Assembly: GCA_902612965.1 (NCBI GenBank)
Contig: CACMFN010000008.1
Span: forward strand, 1 to 64,000
Direction of reading: 5' to 3'
Source of the DNA: an uncultured SAR116 cluster alpha proteobacterium
Lineage (GTDB): Bacteria > Pseudomonadota > Alphaproteobacteria > Puniceispirillales > GCA-002684695
DNA length: 64,000 nt
The notes under the pieces were generated by a model. It did not search any database. It was not told where the DNA came from and worked only from the letters and a program-made list of their open reading frames with translations. The translations under genes and the position numbers were made by a program. This document shows positions 56,298 through 64,000 of the stretch, piece by piece. How positions within the stretch are numbered: the stretch's first letter is position 1; every line of letters begins with the position of its first letter.

Positions 56298-58214
56298 TTA
56301 TGTGGGTTGATGACCAGGCTTTATTCTACCAGAATTAGATGGAATAGATGTTCTAGGTTTTTTCCCTGCAATCGGGTCAACTTTATGATTTAATTTTTCA
56401 TCTTTAACTAATTTTTTACCTTTAATTATGTTAGAGATGTCATCACTATTAAGTGTTTCATACTCAAGTAACGCATTCGCTATCAAATCTAAGTCTTTCT
56501 TTTTCTTTTTAAGTATTTTAGATGCATCTATATATGCGTCATCGACAATTTTTCTAATCTCTTCATCAATAATTCTAGCAGTAGAATCAGATAGATTTTT
56601 TTGTTGGGAAACTGACCTGCCAAGAAATACTTCCTGCTCATCAGCACTATAGGCTAAGAAACCTAACTTATCGGAAAGGCCCCATTCAGTAACCATTCGT
56701 CTAGCTGTATCAGATACCATTCTAATATCTGAGGATGCGCCTGTTGTTACCTTATCTTCACCAAAAATCATTTCTTCAGCAATTCTGCCACCACAAGCAA
56801 CCCTAAGATCCGCAAAAAGCTTATCACGCGCCATAGAAACTCTATCACCTTCTGGTAATCTCATTACCATGCCTAAAGCTCTACCTCTTGGTATAATCGT
56901 TGCTTTATGAATTGGATCAGAAGCTGGACAATTAATCGCAACAACAGCGTGTCCAGCTTCATGATATGCGGTTAATTTTTTTTCTTCATCAGTCATAACC
57001 ATTGATCTTCTTTCAGATCCCATCATAACTTTGTCTTTAGACTCTTCAAATTCAAGATTTGAAACTGATCTTCTGCCTTTTCTAGCAGCTAACAAAGCTG
57101 CTTCGTTCACTAAATTGGCAAGATCAGCACCAGAAAATCCTGGAGTACCTCTTGCAATTGTTCTTGGCTGGACATCATCTGACAAAGGCACTTTTTTCAT
57201 ATGAACTTTCAAGATTTTTTCTCTGCCAAGTATATCTGGATTTGGAACCACAACTTGCCTATCAAATCTACCAGGCCTTAACAAAGCTGGATCAAGAACA
57301 TCTGGTCTGTTGGTAGCTGCAATTAAAATTACACCTTCATTAGCTTCAAAACCATCCATTTCAACTAGCAATTGGTTAAGTGTCTGCTCTCTTTCATCAT
57401 TTCCACCACCAAGTCCAGCACCTCTGTGTCTTCCAACTGCGTCGATCTCATCAATAAAAATTATACATGGTGCATTCTTTTTGCCTTGCTCAAACATATC
57501 TCTAACCCTGCTCGCACCAACACCAACAAACATCTCAACAAAATCCGACCCTGAAATAGTGAAAAAAGGTACTCCAGCTTCACCGGCTATAGCCCTAGCT
57601 AGAAGCGTTTTTCCAGTACCAGGAGGACCAACTAACAGACACCCTTTAGGTATTTTACCACCTAATCTTTGAAATTTTTGTGGATCCTTTAAAAATTCAA
57701 CTATTTCTTCAAGTTCAGTTTTCGCTTCGTCTATACCTGCAACATCTTCAAATGTTACTTTACCTTGTTTTTCAGTAAGAAGTTTAGCTTTTGATTTACC
57801 AAAACCCATTGCCTTGCCAGATCCTGATTGCATTTGTCGCATGAAAAAGATCCAGACACCTATTAACAATAACATAGGAAACCAAGAAAGGAGAGTGGAA
57901 AGTATCCAAGAAACTTCTCGTTCAACAGGTTTCCCAATAATACGTACACCACTATTCTCAAGTAATGAGACTATGTTAGCGCCTTGAGGTGAAAAAGTAG
58001 TAATTGTTCTTCCACTAGTCGTAGCAGCTGAAATGGAGTTACCCGATATTGTTACCTCACGAATATTTCCTGCTTTTACAGATTCAACAAAATCAGAATA
58101 CGCTAATTCAGAAGAAACTCGCCCTGAATTTCCATTTTGGAATAAATTAAAGAGTAATAAAACAACAAGTATAATAGTAATCCATAAAAAAAGATTTTTG
58201 GTAAATGTATTCAA
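56298..58214 (-). CDS. ftsH: ATP-dependent zinc metalloprotease FtsH
   Basis: Inner-membrane AAA+ protease that degrades misfolded membrane proteins and regulators, including RpoH and LpxC in E. coli; both substrate genes occur in this window. The 638 residues have two N-terminal membrane segments (about 8-25 and 103-123), AAA Walker [18 protein letters not shown] near 195, Walker [36 protein letters not shown], and the zinc site HEAGH near 415. The start is TTG at 58214, sharing TTGA with the tilS stop; AAGG lies 8 bases upstream. Confidence 0.96.
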   Translation of the reverse strand: MNTFTKNLFLWITIILVVLLLFNLFQNGNSGRVSSELAYSDFVESVKAGNIREVTISGNSISAATTSGRTITTFSPQGANIVSLLENSGVRIIGKPVEREVSWILSTLLSWFPMLLLIGVWIFFMRQMQSGSGKAMGFGKSKAKLLTEKQGKVTFEDVAGIDEAKTELEEIVEFLKDPQKFQRLGGKIPKGCLLVGPPGTGKTLLARAIAGEAGVPFFTISGSDFVEMFVGVGASRVRDMFEQGKKNAPCIIFIDEIDAVGRHRGAGLGGGNDEREQTLNQLLVEMDGFEANEGVILIAATNRPDVLDPALLRPGRFDRQVVVPNPDILGREKILKVHMKKVPLSDDVQPRTIARGTPGFSGADLANLVNEAALLAARKGRRSVSNLEFEESKDKVMMGSERRSMVMTDEEKKLTAYHEAGHAVVAINCPASDPIHKATIIPRGRALGMVMRLPEGDRVSMARDKLFADLRVACGGRIAEEMIFGEDKVTTGASSDIRMVSDTARRMVTEWGLSDKLGFLAYSADEQEVFLGRSVSQQKNLSDSTARIIDEEIRKIVDDAYIDASKILKKKKKDLDLIANALLEYETLNSDDISNIIKGKKLVKDEKLNHKVDPIAGKKPRTSIPSNSGRIKPGHQPT

Positions 58215-59599
58215 AATATAGCCTTAGGGTTTATTGGTTTAATAAATTTTATATTAATTTTATATTCTTTACTAATAAAAATTAATAAATGTTCGCATAT
58301 ACTAATGTGGTTATCACAGTTCATATCGTCAAGGTAAAATTTTATTTTTTTAAAATTAAATATTTTTAAACTAACAGGTATATATGCTAGTGCTTCAATT
58401 GGTATTTTAAATGTTTTTGAAAATATATCTTGCAATAATATAGGGTGTTTTTGTTGAAGACACTCAAACTCTATTTCTGGTTTTGAAAAAATTTGCCATC
58501 TGTTATCAAATATCATGTTTCCCAAATTAGACATAACTTTCTTTTTTGCGTTATGCTGAGACCAACGTAAAATAAAAACTCTTTGATATCTGTAAATTAT
58601 TTTACATCCACCAAGAGTTCTTCCTGGCATTTTTGAAAGTATATTTTTATGTTTAATTAAATGTTTTAATAGCGAATTCGCATTTTTATTCTTAACAAAA
58701 TATTTGTGTCCTCCTATAGTTTTTATTATTAACATCAAAACTCTTAAAGCTATGCTCTTATTCAAGTTTGATAATGAAGGTACATCAACTACACTGAAGC
58801 CTAAATCATGAATTGGGAAATTAGAAGAACATATTTGACTGATTTTTTCATCTATAACATTAACTATTTTGCCAATAAAAAATGAGGATAAATAAATGTT
58901 TTTAAAAAGTCTTTGCCTGTTTTTTATTTGGCAAAGAGTTTGTCTTATTTTCACTCTATCAAATTTTATATCAAAATTTGATGCGTCAACTTCAAATTGA
59001 ATTGAATATTTTTTACATGTTTTAGTAATTGAATTTTTTGTAAATTGATGAAAAGGTCGAATAACAGGTGTATCAAACCAATGATTAAAAAACTTAATAC
59101 CGGATGAACCCCAAAACCCAGTATTTTTAGACATTCTCATAAAAACTGTTTCAACTTGATCATTTAAGTGGTGGCCTAAAAATAATAAAGCGTTTTTTGA
59201 TTTTGCAATTGAGGATAATATTTCTAATCTTTTGAAATGGGCCCATTCTTGTAAGCCACTATTTCTGCAATTTTTATCCAATTTAATAATCTCTGCATCT
59301 ATATTACTCATTTTAAGTCTATCCAGAGTTATATTAGCTTCCTCAAAAGAGGACTTTCTGAACTGGTGATCTATAATAACAGCATGAACCTTATAACCAT
59401 TTTTTAATCCAAAACTCTTAAGAAAGTAGGACAATAGCATACTATCTGGACCTCCAGACACACCTACAACTAATTGCTTTGAAAATAATAGTTTACGAGA
59501 GCTTAAAAATGAAAAGAGATTATTTATAAATTCATCTTTATCAATTATTTCATCATTAAGTGAATAATCAATCACATGCCTTATCGGCTTTGAGTTCAT
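58211..59599 (-). CDS. tilS: tRNA(Ile)-lysidine synthase TilS
   Basis: Adds lysine to C34 of tRNA-Ile(CAU), changing codon reading from AUG to AUA, which matters in an AT-rich genome. The 462 residues have the N-type ATP pyrophosphatase PP-loop [17 protein letters not shown] near 42, [14 protein letters not shown] near 74, [17 protein letters not shown] near 141, and [10 protein letters not shown] near 213. It overlaps cpoB upstream by 32 bases and ftsH downstream by 4, so it is coupled to both. Confidence 0.93.
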   Translation of the reverse strand: MNSKPIRHVIDYSLNDEIIDKDEFINNLFSFLSSRKLLFSKQLVVGVSGGPDSMLLSYFLKSFGLKNGYKVHAVIIDHQFRKSSFEEANITLDRLKMSNIDAEIIKLDKNCRNSGLQEWAHFKRLEILSSIAKSKNALLFLGHHLNDQVETVFMRMSKNTGFWGSSGIKFFNHWFDTPVIRPFHQFTKNSITKTCKKYSIQFEVDASNFDIKFDRVKIRQTLCQIKNRQRLFKNIYLSSFFIGKIVNVIDEKISQICSSNFPIHDLGFSVVDVPSLSNLNKSIALRVLMLIIKTIGGHKYFVKNKNANSLLKHLIKHKNILSKMPGRTLGGCKIIYRYQRVFILRWSQHNAKKKVMSNLGNMIFDNRWQIFSKPEIEFECLQQKHPILLQDIFSKTFKIPIEALAYIPVSLKIFNFKKIKFYLDDMNCDNHISICEHLLIFISKEYKINIKFIKPINPKAIF

Positions 59600-60659
59600 T
59601 TATTTTCCTAACAAAACGTTCAGGTGGGTCTACAATAAAATTAAGCGAGTTTTCAAAAACGGTACAAGCCTGTTCTGGAGGAGCAACATAACTCATTGCT
59701 TGAGCTATTCTTAAAGTAGTATCAACCGTCCTTGGATCATCTGGATATTTATCATTAAACTCAATATCACTAAATGCTGAGTCTTCATATTTTTTCTGCT
59801 TAAACATTACACCACCATACCAATAGTGAGCATCTCTGTTTTTTTCATGATTAGGATGAAGCGCCATAAATTCTTTTAGGGCTATTTCTGCTTCATCATA
59901 TTTTCTCTTTAAAGCTAAATCTAGAGAAAATTTGAACTGCTCTTCAGGAGCTAAGTCAGGCAAAATTGTATTTAAAGCGATTTCATTCTCATCCTCGTTA
60001 ACTGATAATACACCAAGAGTTCCATTTTCATTTTGACTTATTTCTACTTCACCAACTAATTGAGTTGATCCAGTTGACGGTATTTCTTCGGCATTATTAA
60101 GATTTTCGCTTGTAAAACCAGAATTATTATTGATGGAAATATTTTCTTGAATTTGGTTTGGAGCAATCGTATCAGAATTCAGCAATGACTCCATTCTCAT
60201 TATTCTGATTTCAGATTTACCAATTAAATCTAGAGTAGAATTGAACCTTGAATCAATAATCCTTATTTTATCTTTCAAAATTAATATTTCCTGACTCAAA
60301 GCATCATTATTTACATTAGAAGATGTGTTTTGAATATTATCCAGATTTTGATTTTTAAGTTTTGAATTGATTTTGTCTACCTCTTGTTTCAACAAAGATA
60401 AATCAACTTCTACTATTCCTCTTAGTTCCTTAACCGCATTTTCCAAAGCGTCAATTCTTTTTTGTTGACCAGAACTTATTACTGAAGCACCCTCACCACC
60501 ATTATTGTAAACATACTTTTCTAAGTCAGCTAACTGCTTACTTAATTGCTGAAATCTTCCAGAAATACTATCAATATTAGTCTGAGCAAAAGCTGGGCAA
60601 TTTAAGGATAAAATTATGCCAAAGAAAAATATTGCATATGAAAAAAAAATTTTTAACAT
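59568..60659 (-). CDS. cpoB: Tol-Pal system protein CpoB (YbgF)
   Basis: Periplasmic protein coordinating Tol-Pal-driven outer-membrane constriction with septal peptidoglycan synthesis. From ATG 60659 (a GTG two codons earlier is possible) it has 363 residues: signal peptide (about 1-25, ending AFA), an N-terminal coiled-coil (about 30-165, FQQLSKQLADLEKYV), an acidic Asn/Ser/Glu-rich spacer, and C-terminal TPR repeats (about 240-350, KYDEAEIALKEFMALHPNHE). It is after pal and before tilS. Confidence 0.9.
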   Translation of the reverse strand: MLKIFFSYAIFFFGIILSLNCPAFAQTNIDSISGRFQQLSKQLADLEKYVYNNGGEGASVISSGQQKRIDALENAVKELRGIVEVDLSLLKQEVDKINSKLKNQNLDNIQNTSSNVNNDALSQEILILKDKIRIIDSRFNSTLDLIGKSEIRIMRMESLLNSDTIAPNQIQENISINNNSGFTSENLNNAEEIPSTGSTQLVGEVEISQNENGTLGVLSVNEDENEIALNTILPDLAPEEQFKFSLDLALKRKYDEAEIALKEFMALHPNHEKNRDAHYWYGGVMFKQKKYEDSAFSDIEFNDKYPDDPRTVDTTLRIAQAMSYVAPPEQACTVFENSLNFIVDPPERFVRKINELKADKACD

Positions 60660-60669
60660 TACCACACCA

Positions 60670-60675
60670 ATTATA
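60670..60675 (-). promoter_or_regulatory. Candidate -10 box directly upstream of cpoB
   Basis: On the minus strand a perfect TATAAT lies 10 bases before the cpoB ATG and downstream of the pal terminator. No convincing -35 is present. If used, the transcript would be nearly leaderless. Confidence 0.3.
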
Positions 60676-60706
60676 ATTTTAATCTAATTTATATTTTTAA
60701 ATAGGC

Positions 60707-60735
60707 AAAAAAAAGGCACCTTATAGGCGCCTTTT
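60707..60735 (-). terminator. Intrinsic terminator after pal
   Basis: On the minus strand GGCGCCT pairs with AGGTGCC (one G-U wobble) around an ATA loop, flanked by AAAA and followed by eight T. It starts 19 bases past the pal stop codon. This is the clearest Rho-independent terminator in the window, and it separates pal from cpoB. Confidence 0.9.
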
Positions 60736-60753
60736 AAAATATATTATTATAGA

Positions 60754-61329
60754 TTAATCTATTGTAGTTACAGAACGCCTATTCATTGACCATGCAGCTT
60801 TATTAGAACCTAATACCTGAGGTCTTTCTTTTCCATAACTAACTACAGAAATTCTTTCACTGTTAATACCAACTGATATCAAATAATCTTTAACAGCTGA
60901 AGCTCTTTTCTCACCAAGTGCTAAGTTGTACTCTCTAGTACCCCTTTCATCACAATGACCCTCAATTGTTACTTTAAGTGATGGATTTTGATTCAAAAAT
61001 TTGGCTTGATTGTCAAGAACTGACCTGTCGTCGTCATCTAATTCAGAACTATCATATCCAAATAATACTCTATCACCTACTTTTATTAAAGCAGTTTTTG
61101 GGTCTGTGTCATAAGAATATGTAGTTGTGCTATCAGAAGATGATCCTGATGCTCCACTACTTGAGGTTGAAGAGCTACTACTGGAACTTGAGTCAGAACT
61201 TCCACTAGAAGCAGTACTTGTTGTAGCAGATGATCCAGAAACACCTGAGGCAATAGCGTCTATCTCAGAAGCAGTTTCACAAGCAGTTAACAAGGCCGCT
61301 CCTGCAGCAAGTAATAAAAATCTTTTCAT
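60754..61329 (-). CDS. pal: Peptidoglycan-associated lipoprotein Pal
   Basis: Outer-membrane lipoprotein that grips peptidoglycan and works with TolB/TolA. The 191 residues have a lipoprotein signal with lipobox LLTAC (Cys near 17), then a long low-complexity Ser/Thr/Gly linker (about 30-75), and an OmpA-like domain (about 85-191) with VTIEGHCDERGTREYNLALG and KRASAVKDYLISVGI, carrying the DAP-binding Asp and Arg. The GAGGGG ribosome site lies 5 bases before ATG. It has its own promoter and terminator. Confidence 0.95.
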   Translation of the reverse strand: MKRFLLLAAGAALLTACETASEIDAIASGVSGSSATTSTASSGSSDSSSSSSSSTSSSGASGSSSDSTTTYSYDTDPKTALIKVGDRVLFGYDSSELDDDDRSVLDNQAKFLNQNPSLKVTIEGHCDERGTREYNLALGEKRASAVKDYLISVGINSERISVVSYGKERPQVLGSNKAAWSMNRRSVTTID

Positions 61330-61359
61330 GAGGTCCCCTCGCTTACTTATATTAAATGT

Positions 61360-61388
61360 ATAATACTCAATTCATTAAGTTGTCGCAA
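61360..61388 (-). promoter_or_regulatory. Candidate sigma-70 promoter for pal
   Basis: On the minus strand TTGCGA (61383-61388) and TATTAT (61360-61365) are separated by exactly 17 bases, with the predicted start about 24 bases before the pal ATG, in the 120-base gap after tolB. Confidence 0.5.
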
Positions 61389-61449
61389 GTTAATAAATTT
61401 TATAATAATTATCAAGTATATAAACTCTCATTTTGGTATTTTTTTATAA

Positions 61450-62769
61450 TTATGGTATTAATGGTGACCAAGCCGGATCGGATGCGTCACTGGGTGTAAT
61501 AATTTCTCTTTCATTATATCCAGTAATGTCAACTCTAAATAATCTCACCTTACCACCTTTTCCCTCAGCATCACTTTTTTCTTGTTTAAAGTACATTAAA
61601 ACTCTTCCATTTGGTGCCCATGTTGGCGCCTCAACTAAATACCCCTTTGCAATTAATCTTTCTCCGCTTCCATCTGGCCTCATTACTCCAATATAAAATT
61701 GACCTTCATACATTTTTGTAAAAGCTATCAAATCACCTCGAGGCGACCAAACTGGAGTTGCGTATCGGCCTTTTTTAAATGAAATTCTTTTTTGTTTACT
61801 TCCATCTAAATTCATTACATAAAGTTGTTGAGATCCACCTCTATCAGAATTAAAGACAATTTTTTGTCCATCAGGTGAAAATGTTGGTGAAGTATCAATA
61901 GATGGACTATTAGTTAATTGCATAACTTCCTGAGTTAATAAATTCATTATAAAAATGTCGGTGAGGCCTCCGTCAGCCAAGCTCATTATTATTGATTTAC
62001 CATCAGGACTAAAACGTGGAGCAAAAGTCATACCAGGGAACGTGCCTAGTAACTCTTGTCTGTTAGTTTCAAGGTTTAAAACGTAAACTCTAGGCTCTTT
62101 TTGATAATAAGCAAGATAAGCAACCTCTTGAGAAGTTGGAGAAAAGCGTGGAGTTAGTACCAAATATGAACCATCAGTTAAATATTGATGGTTATGACCA
62201 TCTTGATCCATAATTGCTAACCTTTTAACCCTAGCATTTAGAGGTCCGCTCTCGGAAATATAGACAATTCTTGTATCAAAGTACCCTTCTTCACCAGTTA
62301 ATCTTTTATAAATTTCATCAGCTGCAATGTGAGAAATTCTTCTCCAGTACTTACTATCAACCGATAATTTCAAACCTGTAAGGTCTTGTTCTGTCACGAC
62401 ATCCCAAAGTCTAAATTCAACTTCTACAATTCCTGAACTGTCTAAACTTACTGAACCTGTAATAAGTGCTTTTGCACCTAGTGGATCCCAGTTATTAAAA
62501 ACAGGCCTAACACTTGGTGATATTGGTTTCTCAATATATGCCTGCTTATCAATGACATTGAACAAGCCTGTTGAAACTAAATCATTGGATATAACTCTTA
62601 GAATATTTTCACCTAAATCCCCAACATCTCCTTTTGAAACAAAGCTCTGCAAAGCAATTGGTAAAGACTCTATATTACCTTCAGTAATATCTACAACTAA
62701 ATTCTGTGAAAATGAAATAGATGGGAATATAGAAATTATAAATAAAAAGAATTTAAAAAATCTTATCAT
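61450..62769 (-). CDS. tolB: Tol-Pal system beta-propeller protein TolB
   Basis: Periplasmic protein that binds Pal and is moved by TolA. I use ATG 62769 (439 residues), where a proper signal peptide begins ([20 protein letters not shown]); the frame extends 15 codons upstream into tolA. An N-terminal alpha/beta domain (about 20-160) is followed by WD40/PD40 beta-propeller repeats: [47 protein letters not shown] and [15 protein letters not shown]. Directly downstream of tolA. Confidence 0.95.
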   Translation of the reverse strand: MIRFFKFFLFIISIFPSISFSQNLVVDITEGNIESLPIALQSFVSKGDVGDLGENILRVISNDLVSTGLFNVIDKQAYIEKPISPSVRPVFNNWDPLGAKALITGSVSLDSSGIVEVEFRLWDVVTEQDLTGLKLSVDSKYWRRISHIAADEIYKRLTGEEGYFDTRIVYISESGPLNARVKRLAIMDQDGHNHQYLTDGSYLVLTPRFSPTSQEVAYLAYYQKEPRVYVLNLETNRQELLGTFPGMTFAPRFSPDGKSIIMSLADGGLTDIFIMNLLTQEVMQLTNSPSIDTSPTFSPDGQKIVFNSDRGGSQQLYVMNLDGSKQKRISFKKGRYATPVWSPRGDLIAFTKMYEGQFYIGVMRPDGSGERLIAKGYLVEAPTWAPNGRVLMYFKQEKSDAEGKGGKVRLFRVDITGYNEREIITPSDASDPAWSPLIP

Positions 62770-62782
62770 AAAAAAACCTATT

Positions 62783-63853
62783 TTAGTAACCACCAAACAT
62801 AGTAGCTGGATCAAATCTGAAAGTTAATGTTCTCCATTCTTTAAATTTACTTACAGGTAAAGGCATTGGCTCTGCGTCTTTGACAGCTCTAATTGCTGCA
62901 TTTGCTGCAGCCTTATAAAAAGAATTATTTGAATTCATGCCTCTATTGACCCATTCAGCTTTAAGAACATAACCTTCTTTATTAAATTCCATAAATATGT
63001 CAACAATAAGGTTTTCAGCACCAGCTGCTCCAATAGGAGGTGTCCAAAAATTTGATATATGTTTTTTTAACATATCAATTTCACTAATACCTATTGGTTT
63101 TATAAGATTTTTTGGCTTTGAGCTAATCGCATTAGCAACTAAGTTTTTCATTGATTCTAATTCGTCTTTTCTTTTTTTCTTTGCAGCTACTTCTTTTTTA
63201 TTTTTATCATTTTCTGCAATTTGTTTTAGCTTTTGGGTTTCCTTTACTTTTTCTAAAGTCTTTAGAACCGAAGTAAGTGCATTAGGATTTGTTTTATTTT
63301 TTTTGATTTTTTCTTTTTGGATTTGTGGCTTCATTATGGGTTTTTGAATATTTATAATCTGTTTATTGCTTTCTGGTTTTTGGATTGGTTGATCTTGTTT
63401 AGTAATTGTTTTTGGTTTTTGGATTGGTGAAATTGGAATACTTGGCTTCTTGCTTGGTGAAATTGGAATACTTGGCTTCTTGCTTGGTGAAATTAGTATA
63501 TCTGATTTCTGACTTGGCGGATTTATTTCTTCACTTTGCCTTGAAGGAGTAATTTGTTTTTTAGGTTCATCAACAGTAATTTCATCTTGTTTTTCTACAT
63601 TTTCTTTAATTTCAATGTTTTTTTCTGGGTTGATTTTAACAGCAAGATCCAAATTTGTTTCTTCAACTACTTTTAGCAATTCAAATGAGATTACTGTTAA
63701 ATCTGGAGGCAGTTTTCTTCCAAAATTTGGAAGGCCATAAACAGCAATACCAATAATAATTATATGCGTTAAAAAAGAAACCATACTAGCAGGCCTTATT
63801 AATGACTCACTTCTATGGATTAAATTTTGATAATTTATTGTATCAGCTATCAT
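62783..63853 (-). CDS. tolA: Tol-Pal energy-transducing protein TolA
   Basis: Inner-membrane protein spanning the periplasm, powered by TolQR. The 356 residues have one N-terminal membrane segment (about 22-40), a long Lys/Pro/Ser/Ile/Glu-rich middle (about 60-245) that includes three 10-residue repeats of the type [10 protein letters not shown], and a C-terminal TolA/TonB-like globular domain (about 262-356) with [20 protein letters not shown] and [16 protein letters not shown]. It overlaps tolR by 11 bases and lies 13 bases before tolB. Confidence 0.9.
   Translation of the reverse strand: MIADTINYQNLIHRSESLIRPASMVSFLTHIIIIGIAVYGLPNFGRKLPPDLTVISFELLKVVEETNLDLAVKINPEKNIEIKENVEKQDEITVDEPKKQITPSRQSEEINPPSQKSDILISPSKKPSIPISPSKKPSIPISPIQKPKTITKQDQPIQKPESNKQIINIQKPIMKPQIQKEKIKKNKTNPNALTSVLKTLEKVKETQKLKQIAENDKNKKEVAAKKKRKDELESMKNLVANAISSKPKNLIKPIGISEIDMLKKHISNFWTPPIGAAGAENLIVDIFMEFNKEGYVLKAEWVNRGMNSNNSFYKAAANAAIRAVKDAEPMPLPVSKFKEWRTLTFRFDPATMFGGY
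63421..63510. repeat. 30-bp tandem repeat inside tolA
   Basis: Three consecutive 30-base units start at 63421, 63451 and 63481. The first two are nearly identical and the third has diverged. Each encodes about ten residues of the Ser-Pro-Lys linker, so copy number changes keep the reading frame. Confidence 0.85.
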
Positions 63854-64000
63854 CTGGTAATTTTGCTACCAAAGCCACTTTCTCATATCCAGCAGACTGA
63901 ATTAGGCCCATCAAAGATATAACCTCTCCATACGGCAGAAGGTTATCTCCTCTAACAAATATTCGTGTTTTGAAATTAACTTTTGAAATTGCTTTAAGTC
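63843..64000 (-). CDS. tolR: TolR (ExbD/TolR family), partial C-terminus
   Basis: The last 52 codons of a minus-strand gene run off the right edge. The translation includes TRIFVRGDNLLPYGEVISLM and GLIQSAGYEKVALVAK, the conserved C-terminal end of TolR, an inner-membrane proton-channel component that works with TolQ to energise TolA. The stop is at 63843-63845, so it overlaps tolA by 11 bases. The membrane anchor with its essential Asp lies outside the window. Confidence 0.9.
   Translation of the reverse strand, partial: LKAISKVNFKTRIFVRGDNLLPYGEVISLMGLIQSAGYEKVALVAKLPDDS

Noticed and set aside
57310..57672. Plus-strand 120-codon frame inside ftsH
   Set aside because: Antisense to the highly conserved AAA domain of FtsH, rich in Ser/Pro as typical of shadow frames.
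63421..63510. CRISPR-like array
   Set aside because: The units are contiguous without spacers and lie in frame within tolA.

Overview
The window is a very AT-rich, densely packed bacterial chromosome segment. Gene content and order point to an alphaproteobacterium: rpoH with the RpoH-type box beside rluD, a dcw cluster running mraZ to ftsZ then lpxC and bamD, FtsZ ending in an [12 protein letters not shown] tail, a FolP with a long N-terminal extension, and tilS-ftsH-folP-glmM-serA in one run. Low GC, gaps of a few bases, many overlapping starts and stops, and convergent genes that share stop codons suggest a streamlined, probably free-living (marine-type) lineage. I cannot place the clade more precisely from sequence alone. 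No mobile element, prophage, CRISPR array or defence system is visible.

Layout. Positions 1-6770: tRNA-Tyr (minus), rlmB, then a nucleoside-uptake operon (BMP-family binding protein, double ATPase, two permeases, cytidine deaminase) and tRNA-Thr. Positions 6773-16373: a mixed region with a divergent PEP carboxylase, a MORN-like repeat protein, a TTG-started nucleoside hydrolase with a methyltransferase, three small compact genes including a DUF2237 protein, plsC, a small conserved protein, tusA with an FAD-linked D-lactate dehydrogenase-like gene, and djlA. Positions 16438-16800 hold RNase P RNA. Positions 16930-40436 form one long plus-strand block: mraZ-rsmH-ftsL-ftsI-murE-murF-mraY-murD-ftsW-murG-murC-murB-ddl-ftsQ-ftsA-ftsZ, then lpxC-bamD-recN-ligA. 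Positions 40438-45321 (minus): uvrD-prmA-pepP. Positions 45429-46809: mlaA-mlaC. Then ettA, a DUF6476-like membrane protein, rluD, rpoH, purA, serA, glmM, folP, ftsH, tilS, and the Tol-Pal block tolR(partial)-tolA-tolB-pal-cpoB, all minus except rluD and rpoH.

How the genes work together. The core of the window is envelope biogenesis. It encodes all cytoplasmic steps from UDP-MurNAc to lipid II (murB, murC-F, ddl, mraY, murG), the divisome proteins FtsL/I/W/Q/A/Z, the first committed step of lipid A (lpxC), outer-membrane assembly and lipid transport (bamD, mlaA, mlaC), the Tol-Pal constriction machine, and glmM, which feeds UDP-GlcNAc. A second theme is scavenging of nucleosides (ABC importer, cdd, nucleoside hydrolase).

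I looked for a previously undescribed system and did not find a convincing one. The best leads are modest: four 10-bp-phased MraZ boxes upstream of mraZ, a PEP carboxylase homologue whose conserved catalytic loops have changed, a perfect 19-bp palindrome between ftsZ and lpxC, a possible 29-residue membrane microprotein, and a trio of small conserved genes at 11958-12813.
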